Shown here one piece after another: positions 49,128 to 58,662 of a stretch of DNA of 64,000 bases. A program made the translations under genes and the position numbers. The stretch comes from Henriciella sp. (GTDB taxonomy: Bacteria > Pseudomonadota > Alphaproteobacteria > Caulobacterales > Hyphomonadaceae). Location of the stretch: assembly GCF_029936995.1 (NCBI RefSeq), contig NZ_JAPYRE010000001.1:780776-844775 (forward strand), in the 5' to 3' direction. Position 1 is the first letter of the stretch; every line of letters begins with the position of its first letter. The notes below the pieces were generated by a model. That model searched no databases. It was not told where the DNA came from and saw only the letters and a program-made list of their open reading frames with translations.

Positions 49128-50246
49128 ATGGCTGAAAAAAATTCGCGCAGGCCCCGGTCAAATGGCCACTCGCCGCGCAAGTCCAACGGGGGGCCGCTCT
49201 ACGCCGCGGTTGACCTCGGCACGAATAATTGCCGCCTGCTTGTGGCGACGCCGCACCGCGGTGGCTTTACCGTGGTCGATTCCCACTCTCAGATTGCGCG
49301 TCTAGGCGAAGGGCTAGCGGATACCGGCCGATTGTCAGAAGCCGCTATGAACCGGGCCTATAATGCCCTGGAGGCCATTTCGGAGAAGCTCAAGGCCCGC
49401 CGCGTGGGTCGAATCCGTTGTATTGCGACAGAAGCCTGCCGCAAAGCTGAGAATGGTTCGGAGTTCATCCAGAATATCCGCGACCGCACCGGGCTGACAT
49501 TCAAGGTGATCGGTGCGCACGAAGAAGCCCGGCTGGCACTCATTGGCTGTCACAATCTTATGCACCCCGAAGCAGATAATATCCTCGTTCTGGATATCGG
49601 GGGTGGCTCGACGGAAGTCTCGCTGGTGGACGCGGCCACGGCCCGCGATATGGGGTTGAAGGGAATGCTGCACCGCGCACCTATCAAGGCCTGGACGAGT
49701 ATTCCCTACGGTGTGGTGACCTTGACCGAAGCCTTCAGTCATATGGATGAGCAGGAGGCTTATCCAAGAATGCTGGAGCTGGTGAAATCCCATGTCGATG
49801 GGTGGGCTAATAAGCATGGAGTGCGCCAAGCCCTGGCAGCGTCGTCAGCGCATATCATAGGCACTTCAGGAACGGTGACTTGCGTGGCGGGTGTGAATTT
49901 TGGCCTTGAGCGATATCGGCGCGATCTCGTCGACGGAAAATGGATGGAGAGTGCAAGCTGCCGCGAGACCATGAACAGCCTGATTTTGGCAGGTCCGGAA
50001 GGTCGCGCGCAGTTTCCGACGATTGGCGAAGACCGTGCAGGACTCATGCTGGCGGGGTGTGCGCTTATGGAAGCTGTGTGGTCACTGGCACCAGACGCCC
50101 GCATGCGGGTTGCTGACAGAGGATTGCGCGAGGGGCTGCTCCTGTCGATGATGCGTGGCCCCAAAAAACGCCGGCGCCGCAGAGGTGGGCGTTCGCGCGG
50201 GAAAGCGGGGAAAGTGTCACAGATTTCCGCGGAGACGAAGTCATGA
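49128..50246 (+). CDS. Ppx/GppA exopolyphosphatase family protein
   Basis: A 372-residue ASKHA-fold phosphatase of the Ppx/GppA family, acting on polyphosphate or (p)ppGpp. Motifs are the phosphate-1 loop YAAVDLGTNNCRLLVATP, SQIARLGEGLADTGRLSEAA, RCIATEACRKAENGSEFI, the phosphate-2 loop ILVLDIGGGSTEVSLVD and GTSGTVTCVAGV. The C-terminus is very basic (KKRRRRRGGRSRGKAGK), unusual for the family and possibly RNA-binding. It starts a chain of four genes each overlapping the next by 4 bases (ATGA), through rlmE, the RNase G-like gene and yacG. Confidence 0.93.
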   Translation: MAEKNSRRPRSNGHSPRKSNGGPLYAAVDLGTNNCRLLVATPHRGGFTVVDSHSQIARLGEGLADTGRLSEAAMNRAYNALEAISEKLKARRVGRIRCIATEACRKAENGSEFIQNIRDRTGLTFKVIGAHEEARLALIGCHNLMHPEADNILVLDIGGGSTEVSLVDAATARDMGLKGMLHRAPIKAWTSIPYGVVTLTEAFSHMDEQEAYPRMLELVKSHVDGWANKHGVRQALAASSAHIIGTSGTVTCVAGVNFGLERYRRDLVDGKWMESASCRETMNSLILAGPEGRAQFPTIGEDRAGLMLAGCALMEAVWSLAPDARMRVADRGLREGLLLSMMRGPKKRRRRRGGRSRGKAGKVSQISAETKS

Positions 50247-50959
50247 GCGATGATGGAAAACGACGCTGGAAAGGCCCGCCAAAAGGAGGAAAGGCCAGTT
50301 CCGGGCGCCGCATGGGCGAGCGCAAGATCATCGCGCACAATGCCCGTGATGAAAGCTCCAAGCGCTGGATCGAGCGCCAGCTCACGGATCCTTATGTGCA
50401 GCGCGCCAAGGCAGAGAATTACCGCGCCAGGGCGGCCTACAAGCTGCTCGAGATTGATGAGAAGACAAGCATATTGAAAGGCGCAAACCGTGTCGTGGAC
50501 CTCGGCTCTGCACCAGGAGGCTGGTTGCAGGTCTGCCTGCGGCGCGGTGTTAAGGAGATCGTCGGAATCGATCTCCTTCCGGTCGATCCGGTCTCCGGGG
50601 CTCATATTGTTCAGGGCGATATCAACGAACCAGACGATGTTGCCTCGATGCTGGAAGGCCTTACGGGGCCCCCGGATCTTGTTCTTTCCGACATGGCGGC
50701 CAACACAACCGGCCATAAACAGACTGACAGCCTTCGCACAGCAGCGCTGGCGGAAATGGCATTGTGGTTTGCCGGGGAACATCTCGTGCAGGGCGGCAGT
50801 TTCTGTTCCAAGGTCTTCCAGGGTGGAGCGACGCCGGACATGATGGTCGAGCTGAAGCAGATGTTTCGAACCGTAAAGCACATCAAGCCTCCCGCCAGCC
50901 GGGCTGGTTCGCCTGAGTTGTTTGTTGTTGCCCAAGGATTTCGCGGAAAGGCGGAATGA
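50243..50959 (+). CDS. rlmE: RlmE, 23S rRNA 2'-O-ribose methyltransferase (FtsJ/RrmJ)
   Basis: A 238-residue FtsJ-type methyltransferase modifying U2552 of 23S rRNA in the 50S subunit. The catalytic K-D-K-E set is present (RAAYKLLEIDEKT with Lys, LVLSDMAANTTGH with Asp, FCSKVFQGG with Lys, and a late Glu in SPELFVVAQGF). The SAM site is VVDLGSAPGGWLQVCL. A basic N-terminal tail (KRRWKGPPKGGKASSGRRMG) precedes the domain. It overlaps both neighbours by 4 bases. Confidence 0.96.
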   Translation: MSDDGKRRWKGPPKGGKASSGRRMGERKIIAHNARDESSKRWIERQLTDPYVQRAKAENYRARAAYKLLEIDEKTSILKGANRVVDLGSAPGGWLQVCLRRGVKEIVGIDLLPVDPVSGAHIVQGDINEPDDVASMLEGLTGPPDLVLSDMAANTTGHKQTDSLRTAALAEMALWFAGEHLVQGGSFCSKVFQGGATPDMMVELKQMFRTVKHIKPPASRAGSPELFVVAQGFRGKAE

Positions 50960-52011
50960 AGGGCCACCGGATTATCCTTCATCGGGCACCTGCAGAGATG
51001 CGGGCAGCCGCTTTTGATCGGGATGATCGGCCTGTCGGGCTGTTTTTTCAGCGCTGGAATGGACAGAATGAACCGGCGAGGCTCGGTGAGGTGGTTTCGG
51101 CGCGCCTGAGACAGGTATCACCCGGCGATGGCGGTGCCTTTTTCGAACGCGATAATGGTGAAAGCCTTTTCGTGCGTGGCAAGCTGCCCGCCGGGCTGAC
51201 AGAAGGTGCGGAGCGCGATCTCGAAATCAAGGGAGAGGCACGCCGTGGCAAACTTGCCCGGGCCAGGCTGTTAAACGGGACGGAGAATACTTCAAAAACA
51301 GCACTGGAACGCTGGATAGACGCGTTTCCGGGACAATCCTCTCGCCCTGAAATCGCTGATGGGCCGGAGGTGATGGACCAGGTCCAGGCCGCTTTTGACG
51401 AGGCTATGTCTTCGAAAATCGGTCTGCCGCGCGGCGGGCTGATCCGGCTGGAGCGTACGGCTGCCCTGATCGCCATTGATATCGACACAGCCGGGCGGAT
51501 GCAGAAGGGCAGTGCAGGGGCGAGGGCGCTCAGCACAAACCGGGAAGCGGTCGCTGAAGCTGCACGCCAGATCGCGCTCAGGGACTGGGGCGGGCTGGTC
51601 GTCATTGACTGTATCTCTCCCATTACAGCCGAGGCTGGTGCGAAACTGCGCGAGACCTTCCTGAAGACCTTCCAAGCCATCTCTCAGCGTGAGGTGGAGG
51701 CGTTGAAACCCTCGCCCTTCGGCCTTCTGGAGACCAAGATCGCCTGGGGCGCGAGCCCTGTGGAGGACCGGCTTCTGGATGAAACCGGCAAGCCGACACC
51801 TGAGACGGAACTGCTCGGCCTGTTTCGGGAGGCTGAACGGGAAGCGGCTGCCAGCAGGGCTGCTTTTTTCAGGCTCACCCTGTCGCCGCATGCCCTGAAA
51901 GCCTATATCTCGCGCCGGAAAGAAGCCGATTCCATCCTGAAATCGGCTTTTCATGGCCGGGTCTCGATCGCCAGCGGGACAGGCCAAGCATCGGTAGTGA
52001 GGCGCGAATGA
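50956..52011 (+). CDS. Short ribonuclease E/G family protein
   Basis: A 351-residue RNase E/G-like protein, markedly shorter than RNase G (about 490 residues). An S1-like N-terminal part (GEVVSARLRQVSPGDGGAFF) leads into the catalytic domain with the metal-binding aspartates in AALIAIDIDTAG and GLVVIDCIS. The zinc-link Cys motif and the C-terminal dimerisation part are lacking; the protein ends soon after SPHALKAYISRRKEADSILK. Short forms beside yacG are common in alphaproteobacteria. rRNA processing is inferred from the partner rlmE. Confidence 0.9.
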   Translation: MKGHRIILHRAPAEMRAAAFDRDDRPVGLFFQRWNGQNEPARLGEVVSARLRQVSPGDGGAFFERDNGESLFVRGKLPAGLTEGAERDLEIKGEARRGKLARARLLNGTENTSKTALERWIDAFPGQSSRPEIADGPEVMDQVQAAFDEAMSSKIGLPRGGLIRLERTAALIAIDIDTAGRMQKGSAGARALSTNREAVAEAARQIALRDWGGLVVIDCISPITAEAGAKLRETFLKTFQAISQREVEALKPSPFGLLETKIAWGASPVEDRLLDETGKPTPETELLGLFREAEREAAASRAAFFRLTLSPHALKAYISRRKEADSILKSAFHGRVSIASGTGQASVVRRE

Positions 52012-52193
52012 GCAAGGCCAAATGTCCCGTCTGCGAGAAGGCGCCGGCTGATCCGGCATTCCGGCCCTTCTGTTCCAAACGCTGTGCGGATGTCGATCTC
52101 TCGCGCTGGCTCAAGGGCTCTTATGCAATTCCTGGCCGCCCGTCCGACCAAGCGGAAGAGACGCCGAGTTACAAGGAAGAACGCGACGAGTAG
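52008..52193 (+). CDS. yacG: YacG, DNA gyrase inhibitor/zinc-binding protein
   Basis: A 61-residue zinc protein. The Cys4 zinc site is CPVCEKAPADPAFRPFCSKR followed by the fourth Cys, then the typical CADVDLSRWLKGSYAIPG. YacG family proteins bind GyrB and inhibit its activity. It overlaps the RNase gene by 4 bases and ends the operon. The C-terminal tail (QAEETPSYKEERDE) is disordered and acidic. Confidence 0.94.
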   Translation: MSKAKCPVCEKAPADPAFRPFCSKRCADVDLSRWLKGSYAIPGRPSDQAEETPSYKEERDE

Positions 52194-52286
52194 CCTTTTC
52201 CACTGACCCCCACGCAGACGGGGATCTTTGGAAGCTTGTTTTATATTTCCGCATGAGGGGATTATTTTATAGCCGCCCCTCTTTCC

Positions 52287-53465
52287 CTACACACGCAACA
52301 GATGCGCTTCAGCCTCGTCGCGGTGTTTCTTGAGGTATTTCATGAAGGGGGTGCCGCCGGTGCCGACTTCAGTGTCATTGCCCGCCGCATCGCTGGCCTG
52401 CTTGTTGATGTAGGTGGCGGCGTATTCGAGGTGGCGGGTACGGAAGCGGGTGAGCTGGCGGACATTGTCGTTATAGAGCTCGCGGATGCTCTTGTCGGAG
52501 GAGGCTTCGACCCATTGGCGCAGCTGGCTGGCGTCGCGGACATCCTCGATGAAGCGGCGGTGCCCGACGGGGCGGTAGGCGTGCAGCTCATCCAGGAAAT
52601 GGCGTAGTGGGTCTGCTGCGTGACCGACCTGTAAGAGCGCGTCCATTGTCGGCACTATAGAGGATTGCGAGCCGGTCTGGCCGCGGAAAGCCTGCGGGGT
52701 GTCACCGGCTTCAGCGACACCCTCATAGATGAGGCCATCGCCCAAGGCCGGATTGTCCTTCCAGCCGTGGATGTAGGGGCGCACGCGGTTGAAATAGATA
52801 TAGGGGTCGCAGCGCTCGGGCATCCGGTCGAAGATGGCGTTGACCGCTTCCCAGCCCTCGACGAGGCGGGCGAGGCCGGCGCTGACGCCAACGGCATCAT
52901 GATTTGTGCAGGCCTCAAGGAGGTCGGGTATCGTGGCTAGCATGTCCCCGGCGCGCGCCTCGATGGCGACATGGACGAGGACGAACCACGCCTCGTCAGC
53001 GCCCGAGAGGAAAGGCTGGATCATGTAGATGTTGGAGAGATCGACAGGGCCGTCGTGATCGATCTTTGCCCAGTTATCGAGGACATAGGAAGAGTAGGTG
53101 AGCAAAGGCTGCTGGTCGAGCGCGGCGGCGAGCTGCCAGCCAGGTTTTGCGAGGCATTCCGGCAGGGATTTCGGCGCCTCCGGCTCGCCCCAGACATAGG
53201 CCTGGATCATGAAGGTGTAATGGACGAAGGCCTTGCGGATCTGTTCGTTGCTGGCGTCCTTGCAGAAGGCTTCGAGGTCGATGACGGGCATGCGTTCGAG
53301 GAGTTCGCGCACGCGGCCGGTGATCATGGTGTGCGGCAGCTCCATCGCGGCATCGACAGCCGGCTTTAGATAGGCCGGAAGGACGACCTGATCGGCATCG
53401 TGGCGGCAGAGAAAACCGCGCTCGCGTGAGATATCGTACTGGTCGAGCGACTTAAGACTGGTCAT
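52287..53465 (-). CDS. Indoleamine 2,3-dioxygenase family heme protein
   Basis: A 392-residue IDO-type dioxygenase. Typical segments are YDISRERGFLCRHDADQVVL (an N-terminal R-G-F-L), FLSGADEAWFVLVHVAIEAR, YIYFNRVRPYIHGWKDNPAL, FRGQTGSQSSIVPTMDALLQ and the proximal heme-ligand His in RFRTRHLEYAATYINKQ. It oxidises tryptophan to N-formylkynurenine. Bacterial IDO is uncommon relative to TDO but occurs in alphaproteobacteria. AAGGGGG before ATG 53465 fixes the start; an upstream frame to 53516 is rejected. No other kynurenine-pathway gene is beside it. Confidence 0.9.
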   Translation of the reverse strand: MTSLKSLDQYDISRERGFLCRHDADQVVLPAYLKPAVDAAMELPHTMITGRVRELLERMPVIDLEAFCKDASNEQIRKAFVHYTFMIQAYVWGEPEAPKSLPECLAKPGWQLAAALDQQPLLTYSSYVLDNWAKIDHDGPVDLSNIYMIQPFLSGADEAWFVLVHVAIEARAGDMLATIPDLLEACTNHDAVGVSAGLARLVEGWEAVNAIFDRMPERCDPYIYFNRVRPYIHGWKDNPALGDGLIYEGVAEAGDTPQAFRGQTGSQSSIVPTMDALLQVGHAADPLRHFLDELHAYRPVGHRRFIEDVRDASQLRQWVEASSDKSIRELYNDNVRQLTRFRTRHLEYAATYINKQASDAAGNDTEVGTGGTPFMKYLKKHRDEAEAHLLRV

Positions 53466-53587
53466 GCGAACCCCCTTGATGGTTGTTTTTGCAACTAAAG
53501 TCTCACCCTGCGTCAACTTGTAAAGCCTGCGATTTCAGTTCCGGACGCAAAAGGGGGGTTCCAGAACGCCCGCGACTCCCTTAATAG

Positions 53588-55063
<1,476 letters not shown>

Positions 55064-55126
55064 ATCGATTGCCGTTTTCGGTGATCTTCATTAAATCCAT
55101 CGTTGAAATTCGCGATGGAGGGTCGT

Positions 55127-55996
55127 GTGAACCAAATCCGTTTGATGCTTGTCGCTGCTGTTTGCGCTTTGGCAGCTCCACAAGGTGTGACGCAGGAAGA
55201 TGTACCTGAAAGCTGCAAGGCTGCTATCGCAGGTGAAAGCGAGAATATGCAGCGATGGAAACCCTGCTTTGAAGACGCTGAACCTAATTCCGGGCCGTGG
55301 TTTCTTGCTGCGGTCAATCTCGGATCGGACGCGTTTTACCGAAACGACCATGAAACTGCGGCTTATTACTATAAGTTGACGAGTACCGAACGCCTGAACA
55401 CAGTGAGTGATATTCTCTTACACACGAATCGCGCGGCAACATTCAATAAGACAGGCGATACCAAACTTGCTAGTCAGGACGCACTGATTGTCTGGCGTTT
55501 ATACAAGGCTGGTGAGACGAGAATGCCTGGTACGCCATTGAGCGACCAGCTGAAGTTTTATGTCCTAATGAATGTTCTTGAACCGCTTCAGAAGGCAGAT
55601 CCTGCGGCTTTCGAGGAAGCCAAGACGCTGTTCGTAGTGCTCCCTGCATCCGACGTTTATCACCGCGCCAATAAGGCGGCCGCACTTTCCAATGTTGGTG
55701 AAACCGAGGCTGCGTTGGCGGAGAGTTATATCCTGATAGAAGAGATGCCGAAGAACGCACAAATTCTGAACAATCATTGCTATATGCTGCATGAAACGGG
55801 TCGCAACGAAGAGGCAGAACCTTTCTGTCGCAGGGCGCTTGGGGTGGAACCAGAAGCATCGCATATCAAGCATAGTCTTGCTTCTGTGCTTGCTGGTTTG
55901 GGGCGGTGTGAGGAAGCAGAATCACTGCGTATCGAGGCGGAGATGGCGTCTCCATCTACAGCGCTCTACAGTGAACCCCTAGTCTGTACGAAATAA
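55127..55996 (+). CDS. Exported TPR-like protein of unknown function
   Basis: A 289-residue protein. A signal peptide (about residues 1-22, IRLMLVAAVCALAAPQG) is followed by helical pairs with TPR character, e.g. FYRNDHETAAYYYKLTSTER, RAATFNKTGDTKLASQDALI, AALSNVGETEAALAESYILI and AEPFCRRALGVEPEASHIKH. GC content and codon choice look lower than neighbours (many AT-ending codons). Start GTG at 55127 is chosen (GGAGGG close upstream); TTG 55103 and ATG 55115 are in frame. No family is assigned. It follows guaB by about 60 bases and may be read through. Confidence 0.65.
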   Translation: MNQIRLMLVAAVCALAAPQGVTQEDVPESCKAAIAGESENMQRWKPCFEDAEPNSGPWFLAAVNLGSDAFYRNDHETAAYYYKLTSTERLNTVSDILLHTNRAATFNKTGDTKLASQDALIVWRLYKAGETRMPGTPLSDQLKFYVLMNVLEPLQKADPAAFEEAKTLFVVLPASDVYHRANKAAALSNVGETEAALAESYILIEEMPKNAQILNNHCYMLHETGRNEEAEPFCRRALGVEPEASHIKHSLASVLAGLGRCEEAESLRIEAEMASPSTALYSEPLVCTK

Positions 55997-56081
55997 AGCA
56001 AGCTTAGAATAGATACGGCTAAAGGTCGGGGCGGAGTCTCGGACAGCGCCTTGTGGCGCTTCCGGGATGACGGAAAAAGAA

Positions 56082-56684
56082 TTACCCGGCTGCCCGCCAC
56101 ATCGTCGTGACCACAGGCGCGGTCCCATCGACGCGGAAGTCTCCGGTACGCTCGAAGCCCAGTGAGCGGTAGAAGCCGTCATTCACCGGGTTGGTGTTTT
56201 CCAGGTAAACAGGCAGGCCCTTCGCGTCGGCGGCGGCGAGGACTGGGTTGATGAGGCCCTTGCCGAGCCCGGTGCCGCGGGCGGCCTTGCGGGTGCCGAC
56301 CGTGAAGAGATAGGCGTGCGGCTCTTTCGGGTGATGGGCCGCCATCGTCTTCGAGACCGACATGATGCGCTTCATCGTGCCAGGCTCGGCATGCAGCCTC
56401 TGGGCGATGATGAGCTGCCACATGGCGAGGAAGGAAAGCTCCTGCCTGGCGTCATGCATGGCCCACATGGTCGCGCCGCCGTTGCTCGCGATATGGCAGA
56501 AGCCGGATCTCAGATAGATGTCACGCGCCATGATGCGGAAGAGTGGCTTCAGCGCGCGGGTGCGGCCAAAAATCCAGAGATTGAACGGATCTTCGGCAAA
56601 GGCTTCGGCGGTGATGTCGCCGAGCTGGCGCCAGTCGCGGCGCGTGGCAAGGCGGATGCCGTCTGGCAGGTCTATGTCGAGCAT
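56082..56684 (-). CDS. GNAT-family N-acetyltransferase
   Basis: A 200-residue GCN5-type acetyltransferase. The acetyl-CoA-binding strand and loop are seen in AYLFTVGTRKAARGTGLGKG (consensus R/Q-x-x-G-x-G, here RGTGLG), followed by LINPVLAAADAKGLPVYLEN and NTNPVNDGFYRSLGFERTGD. The substrate is unknown. ATG 56684 has GAGG six bases upstream; the longer frame from 56708 has no such site. It is divergent from the RsmB-type gene. Confidence 0.88.
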   Translation of the reverse strand: MLDIDLPDGIRLATRRDWRQLGDITAEAFAEDPFNLWIFGRTRALKPLFRIMARDIYLRSGFCHIASNGGATMWAMHDARQELSFLAMWQLIIAQRLHAEPGTMKRIMSVSKTMAAHHPKEPHAYLFTVGTRKAARGTGLGKGLINPVLAAADAKGLPVYLENTNPVNDGFYRSLGFERTGDFRVDGTAPVVTTMWRAAG

Positions 56685-56757
56685 GTGCCCCCTCACTGTT
56701 TCCTCCATCGCGATTGGACGCTAACACGGGCGCCTTCGCAAGAGAGGGCCTGAAGAT

Positions 56758-58065
56758 ATGCGCGACGGCGGACGGATAGCAGCGGCGATTGATGTTCTCA
56801 CGGATGTACTGAACCGTCATCAGCCGGTGAAGTCGGCCGCGCGCGACTGGGGCAAGCGGGCGCGCTATGCCGGCTCGAAGGACCGGGCCTGGGTGTCGGG
56901 GCTGGTGCTGGATGCGCTGCGCAAGAAGAACTCGATTGCCCACGCGATGGGCTCGGATGAGCCGCGCGCCCTCATTCTCGGCGCACTCGCGCATGCCTGG
57001 AAGTGGGACATCATGAAGATCGACAGCGCCATGGACGAGCAGCACGCTCCGTCCGCGCTGACACTGGACGAGCGCGAGCGGCTGGTCATGGCACCTGACG
57101 TGACGGCGGAGCCGTGGGTGGCGGGCGATTATCCCGAATGGCTGGAACCTATGATGGACCGTGTGTTCGGAGAGGAGAAGGTCGTCGAGGGCCAAGCCAT
57201 GGCCGTGCGCGCCGATGTCGATATCCGGGTCAATACGCTGAAGGTCGATGCAGAAAAGGCGGGCGGGCCGATGCGCTCTGCTGATGCAGTGGAATCTCCT
57301 CTACTAAAGAACGCATATCGTATCCCGGCACGCGACCCGTCACAGCGTGAAGCCTCGCTTGAAAGCATTCCGGCCTACTCCAAGGGCTGGGTCGAGGTTC
57401 AGGATGCAGGTTCCCAGATTGCAGCGGCGGCCGCGAACGCGACCGGCGGCGAACAGGTGCTCGACTATTGTGCAGGCGGGGGCGGCAAGACGCTGGCGCT
57501 CGCGGCAATGATGGGCGGCAAGGGTCAGATCCATGCCTATGACATTGACGGGCGCAGGCTGAGTGCGCTGATCCCGCGGCTGAAACGCTCAGGTGCGCAT
57601 AATGTGCAGCTGGTACATCCACGCGAGCCGGAAGCGCTCGAAGCGCTTAAGGCACAGATGGATGTCGTCTTCATCGACGCGCCTTGCACGGGGACGGGGA
57701 CCTGGCGCAGGCGTCCGGATGCGAAGTGGCGGCTGAAGCCGAACGCGCTCAACAAGCGCATCGAGGAACAGAGGGATATCCTTGGAAAGGCTTCTGAGTT
57801 CGTGAAGCCCGGCGGGCGGATTCTCTATGCGACATGTTCTTTCCTGCAAGAGGAGGATGAAGACCGTGTGGCGGAATTCCTGTCCGGCCATGAGGACTTT
57901 ACCGAAGTGAACGCGGCCGAGCAGGCGATTGCGTCTGGCCTCCTGACGGAGGAGGGGGCGGCGATCGTGAAGGCAGGTTGTGTCAATGGAACATCGGTGC
58001 GGCTAACGCCGCGCAGTGCGGGCACGGACGGATTTTTCTTCGCGGTGCTGGAGCGCGGCAACTGA
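56758..58065 (+). CDS. RsmB/NOP-family rRNA methyltransferase
   Basis: A 435-residue RsmB/NOP2-type RNA m5C methyltransferase. An N-terminal NusB-like helical region (about 5-130) is followed by the SAM domain: VLDYCAGGGGKTLALAAMMG, DIDGRRLSALIPRLKRSG, IDAPCTGTGTWRRRPDAKWR with the catalytic Cys, and ATCSFLQEEDEDRV with the second Cys. It methylates a cytosine in rRNA, position not determined. The fuller name RsmB is not assigned because other family members share these motifs. Confidence 0.92.
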   Translation: MRDGGRIAAAIDVLTDVLNRHQPVKSAARDWGKRARYAGSKDRAWVSGLVLDALRKKNSIAHAMGSDEPRALILGALAHAWKWDIMKIDSAMDEQHAPSALTLDERERLVMAPDVTAEPWVAGDYPEWLEPMMDRVFGEEKVVEGQAMAVRADVDIRVNTLKVDAEKAGGPMRSADAVESPLLKNAYRIPARDPSQREASLESIPAYSKGWVEVQDAGSQIAAAAANATGGEQVLDYCAGGGGKTLALAAMMGGKGQIHAYDIDGRRLSALIPRLKRSGAHNVQLVHPREPEALEALKAQMDVVFIDAPCTGTGTWRRRPDAKWRLKPNALNKRIEEQRDILGKASEFVKPGGRILYATCSFLQEEDEDRVAEFLSGHEDFTEVNAAEQAIASGLLTEEGAAIVKAGCVNGTSVRLTPRSAGTDGFFFAVLERGN

Positions 58066-58117
58066 AAGGCCTAGCCTGTGACTGAGTCGGACCCAGTCAG
58101 GGAAAAAGGGCACTTTC

Positions 58118-58642
58118 ATGCAGGATGACCTGCCAGACCATAAACGCTTCGAGGCGACCAACCGGCAGTATTTCGTCCTGGCCGGTGTCGGTGCGGTGTT
58201 CGTCATCCTGCTTACTTTCCTGCGTACCCCGGACGATGAAGCGGCCTATCGGATCAATATCTGGCTGACCGTGCTGTTTGCGATCATCACGCTGATCGGG
58301 GCGGCAGCAGCCCTGTTCCGGCGGTCATGGTTGCGGCTCGACCAGGAAGGGTTTGAATCGAGCGAACTTCGTGCCCTCGGCAAGGTGAGCTGGGGGGATG
58401 TCTCTGAATTCAGGCTGTATATCCAGCGAATGCGCGGCATGCCGTCTGCAAAACAGGTGGCCTTCGAGGTCACAGGAGAGAAACAGAAGGTGATGTCGCG
58501 CCTGTCCGGCCTTCTGTTCAACGGCACGGTGCGGCTGACGGAAAACTACCGTATCAAGGGTGAGGAACTCGTGACATTGATGAATGCCTTTCGTGAGCGG
58601 GCATTGGCAAATGCAGAGCAGAAGGGAGCTGGCGATACATAG
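58118..58642 (+). CDS. Hypothetical membrane protein with PH-like cytoplasmic domain
   Basis: A 174-residue protein. Two membrane helices (about 20-38, FVLAGVGAVFVILLTFLR; and 48-68, NIWLTVLFAIITLIGAAAAL) are followed by a beta-rich domain (SWLRLDQEGFESSELRALGK, VSWGDVSEFRLYIQ, VAFEVTGEKQKVMSRLSG) that resembles PH-like domains of STM3941-type proteins. Family assignment is tentative and by layout only. AGGGAAAAAGGG precedes the ATG. It follows the RsmB-type gene by about 50 bases. Confidence 0.7.
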   Translation: MQDDLPDHKRFEATNRQYFVLAGVGAVFVILLTFLRTPDDEAAYRINIWLTVLFAIITLIGAAAALFRRSWLRLDQEGFESSELRALGKVSWGDVSEFRLYIQRMRGMPSAKQVAFEVTGEKQKVMSRLSGLLFNGTVRLTENYRIKGEELVTLMNAFRERALANAEQKGAGDT

Positions 58643-58662
58643 GAGGTAGGCCAGCCCGATGC

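Noticed and set aside
49760..50935. 391-codon antisense frame opposite ppx/gppA and rlmE
   Set aside because: It spans the junction of two well-supported genes and has no start signal.
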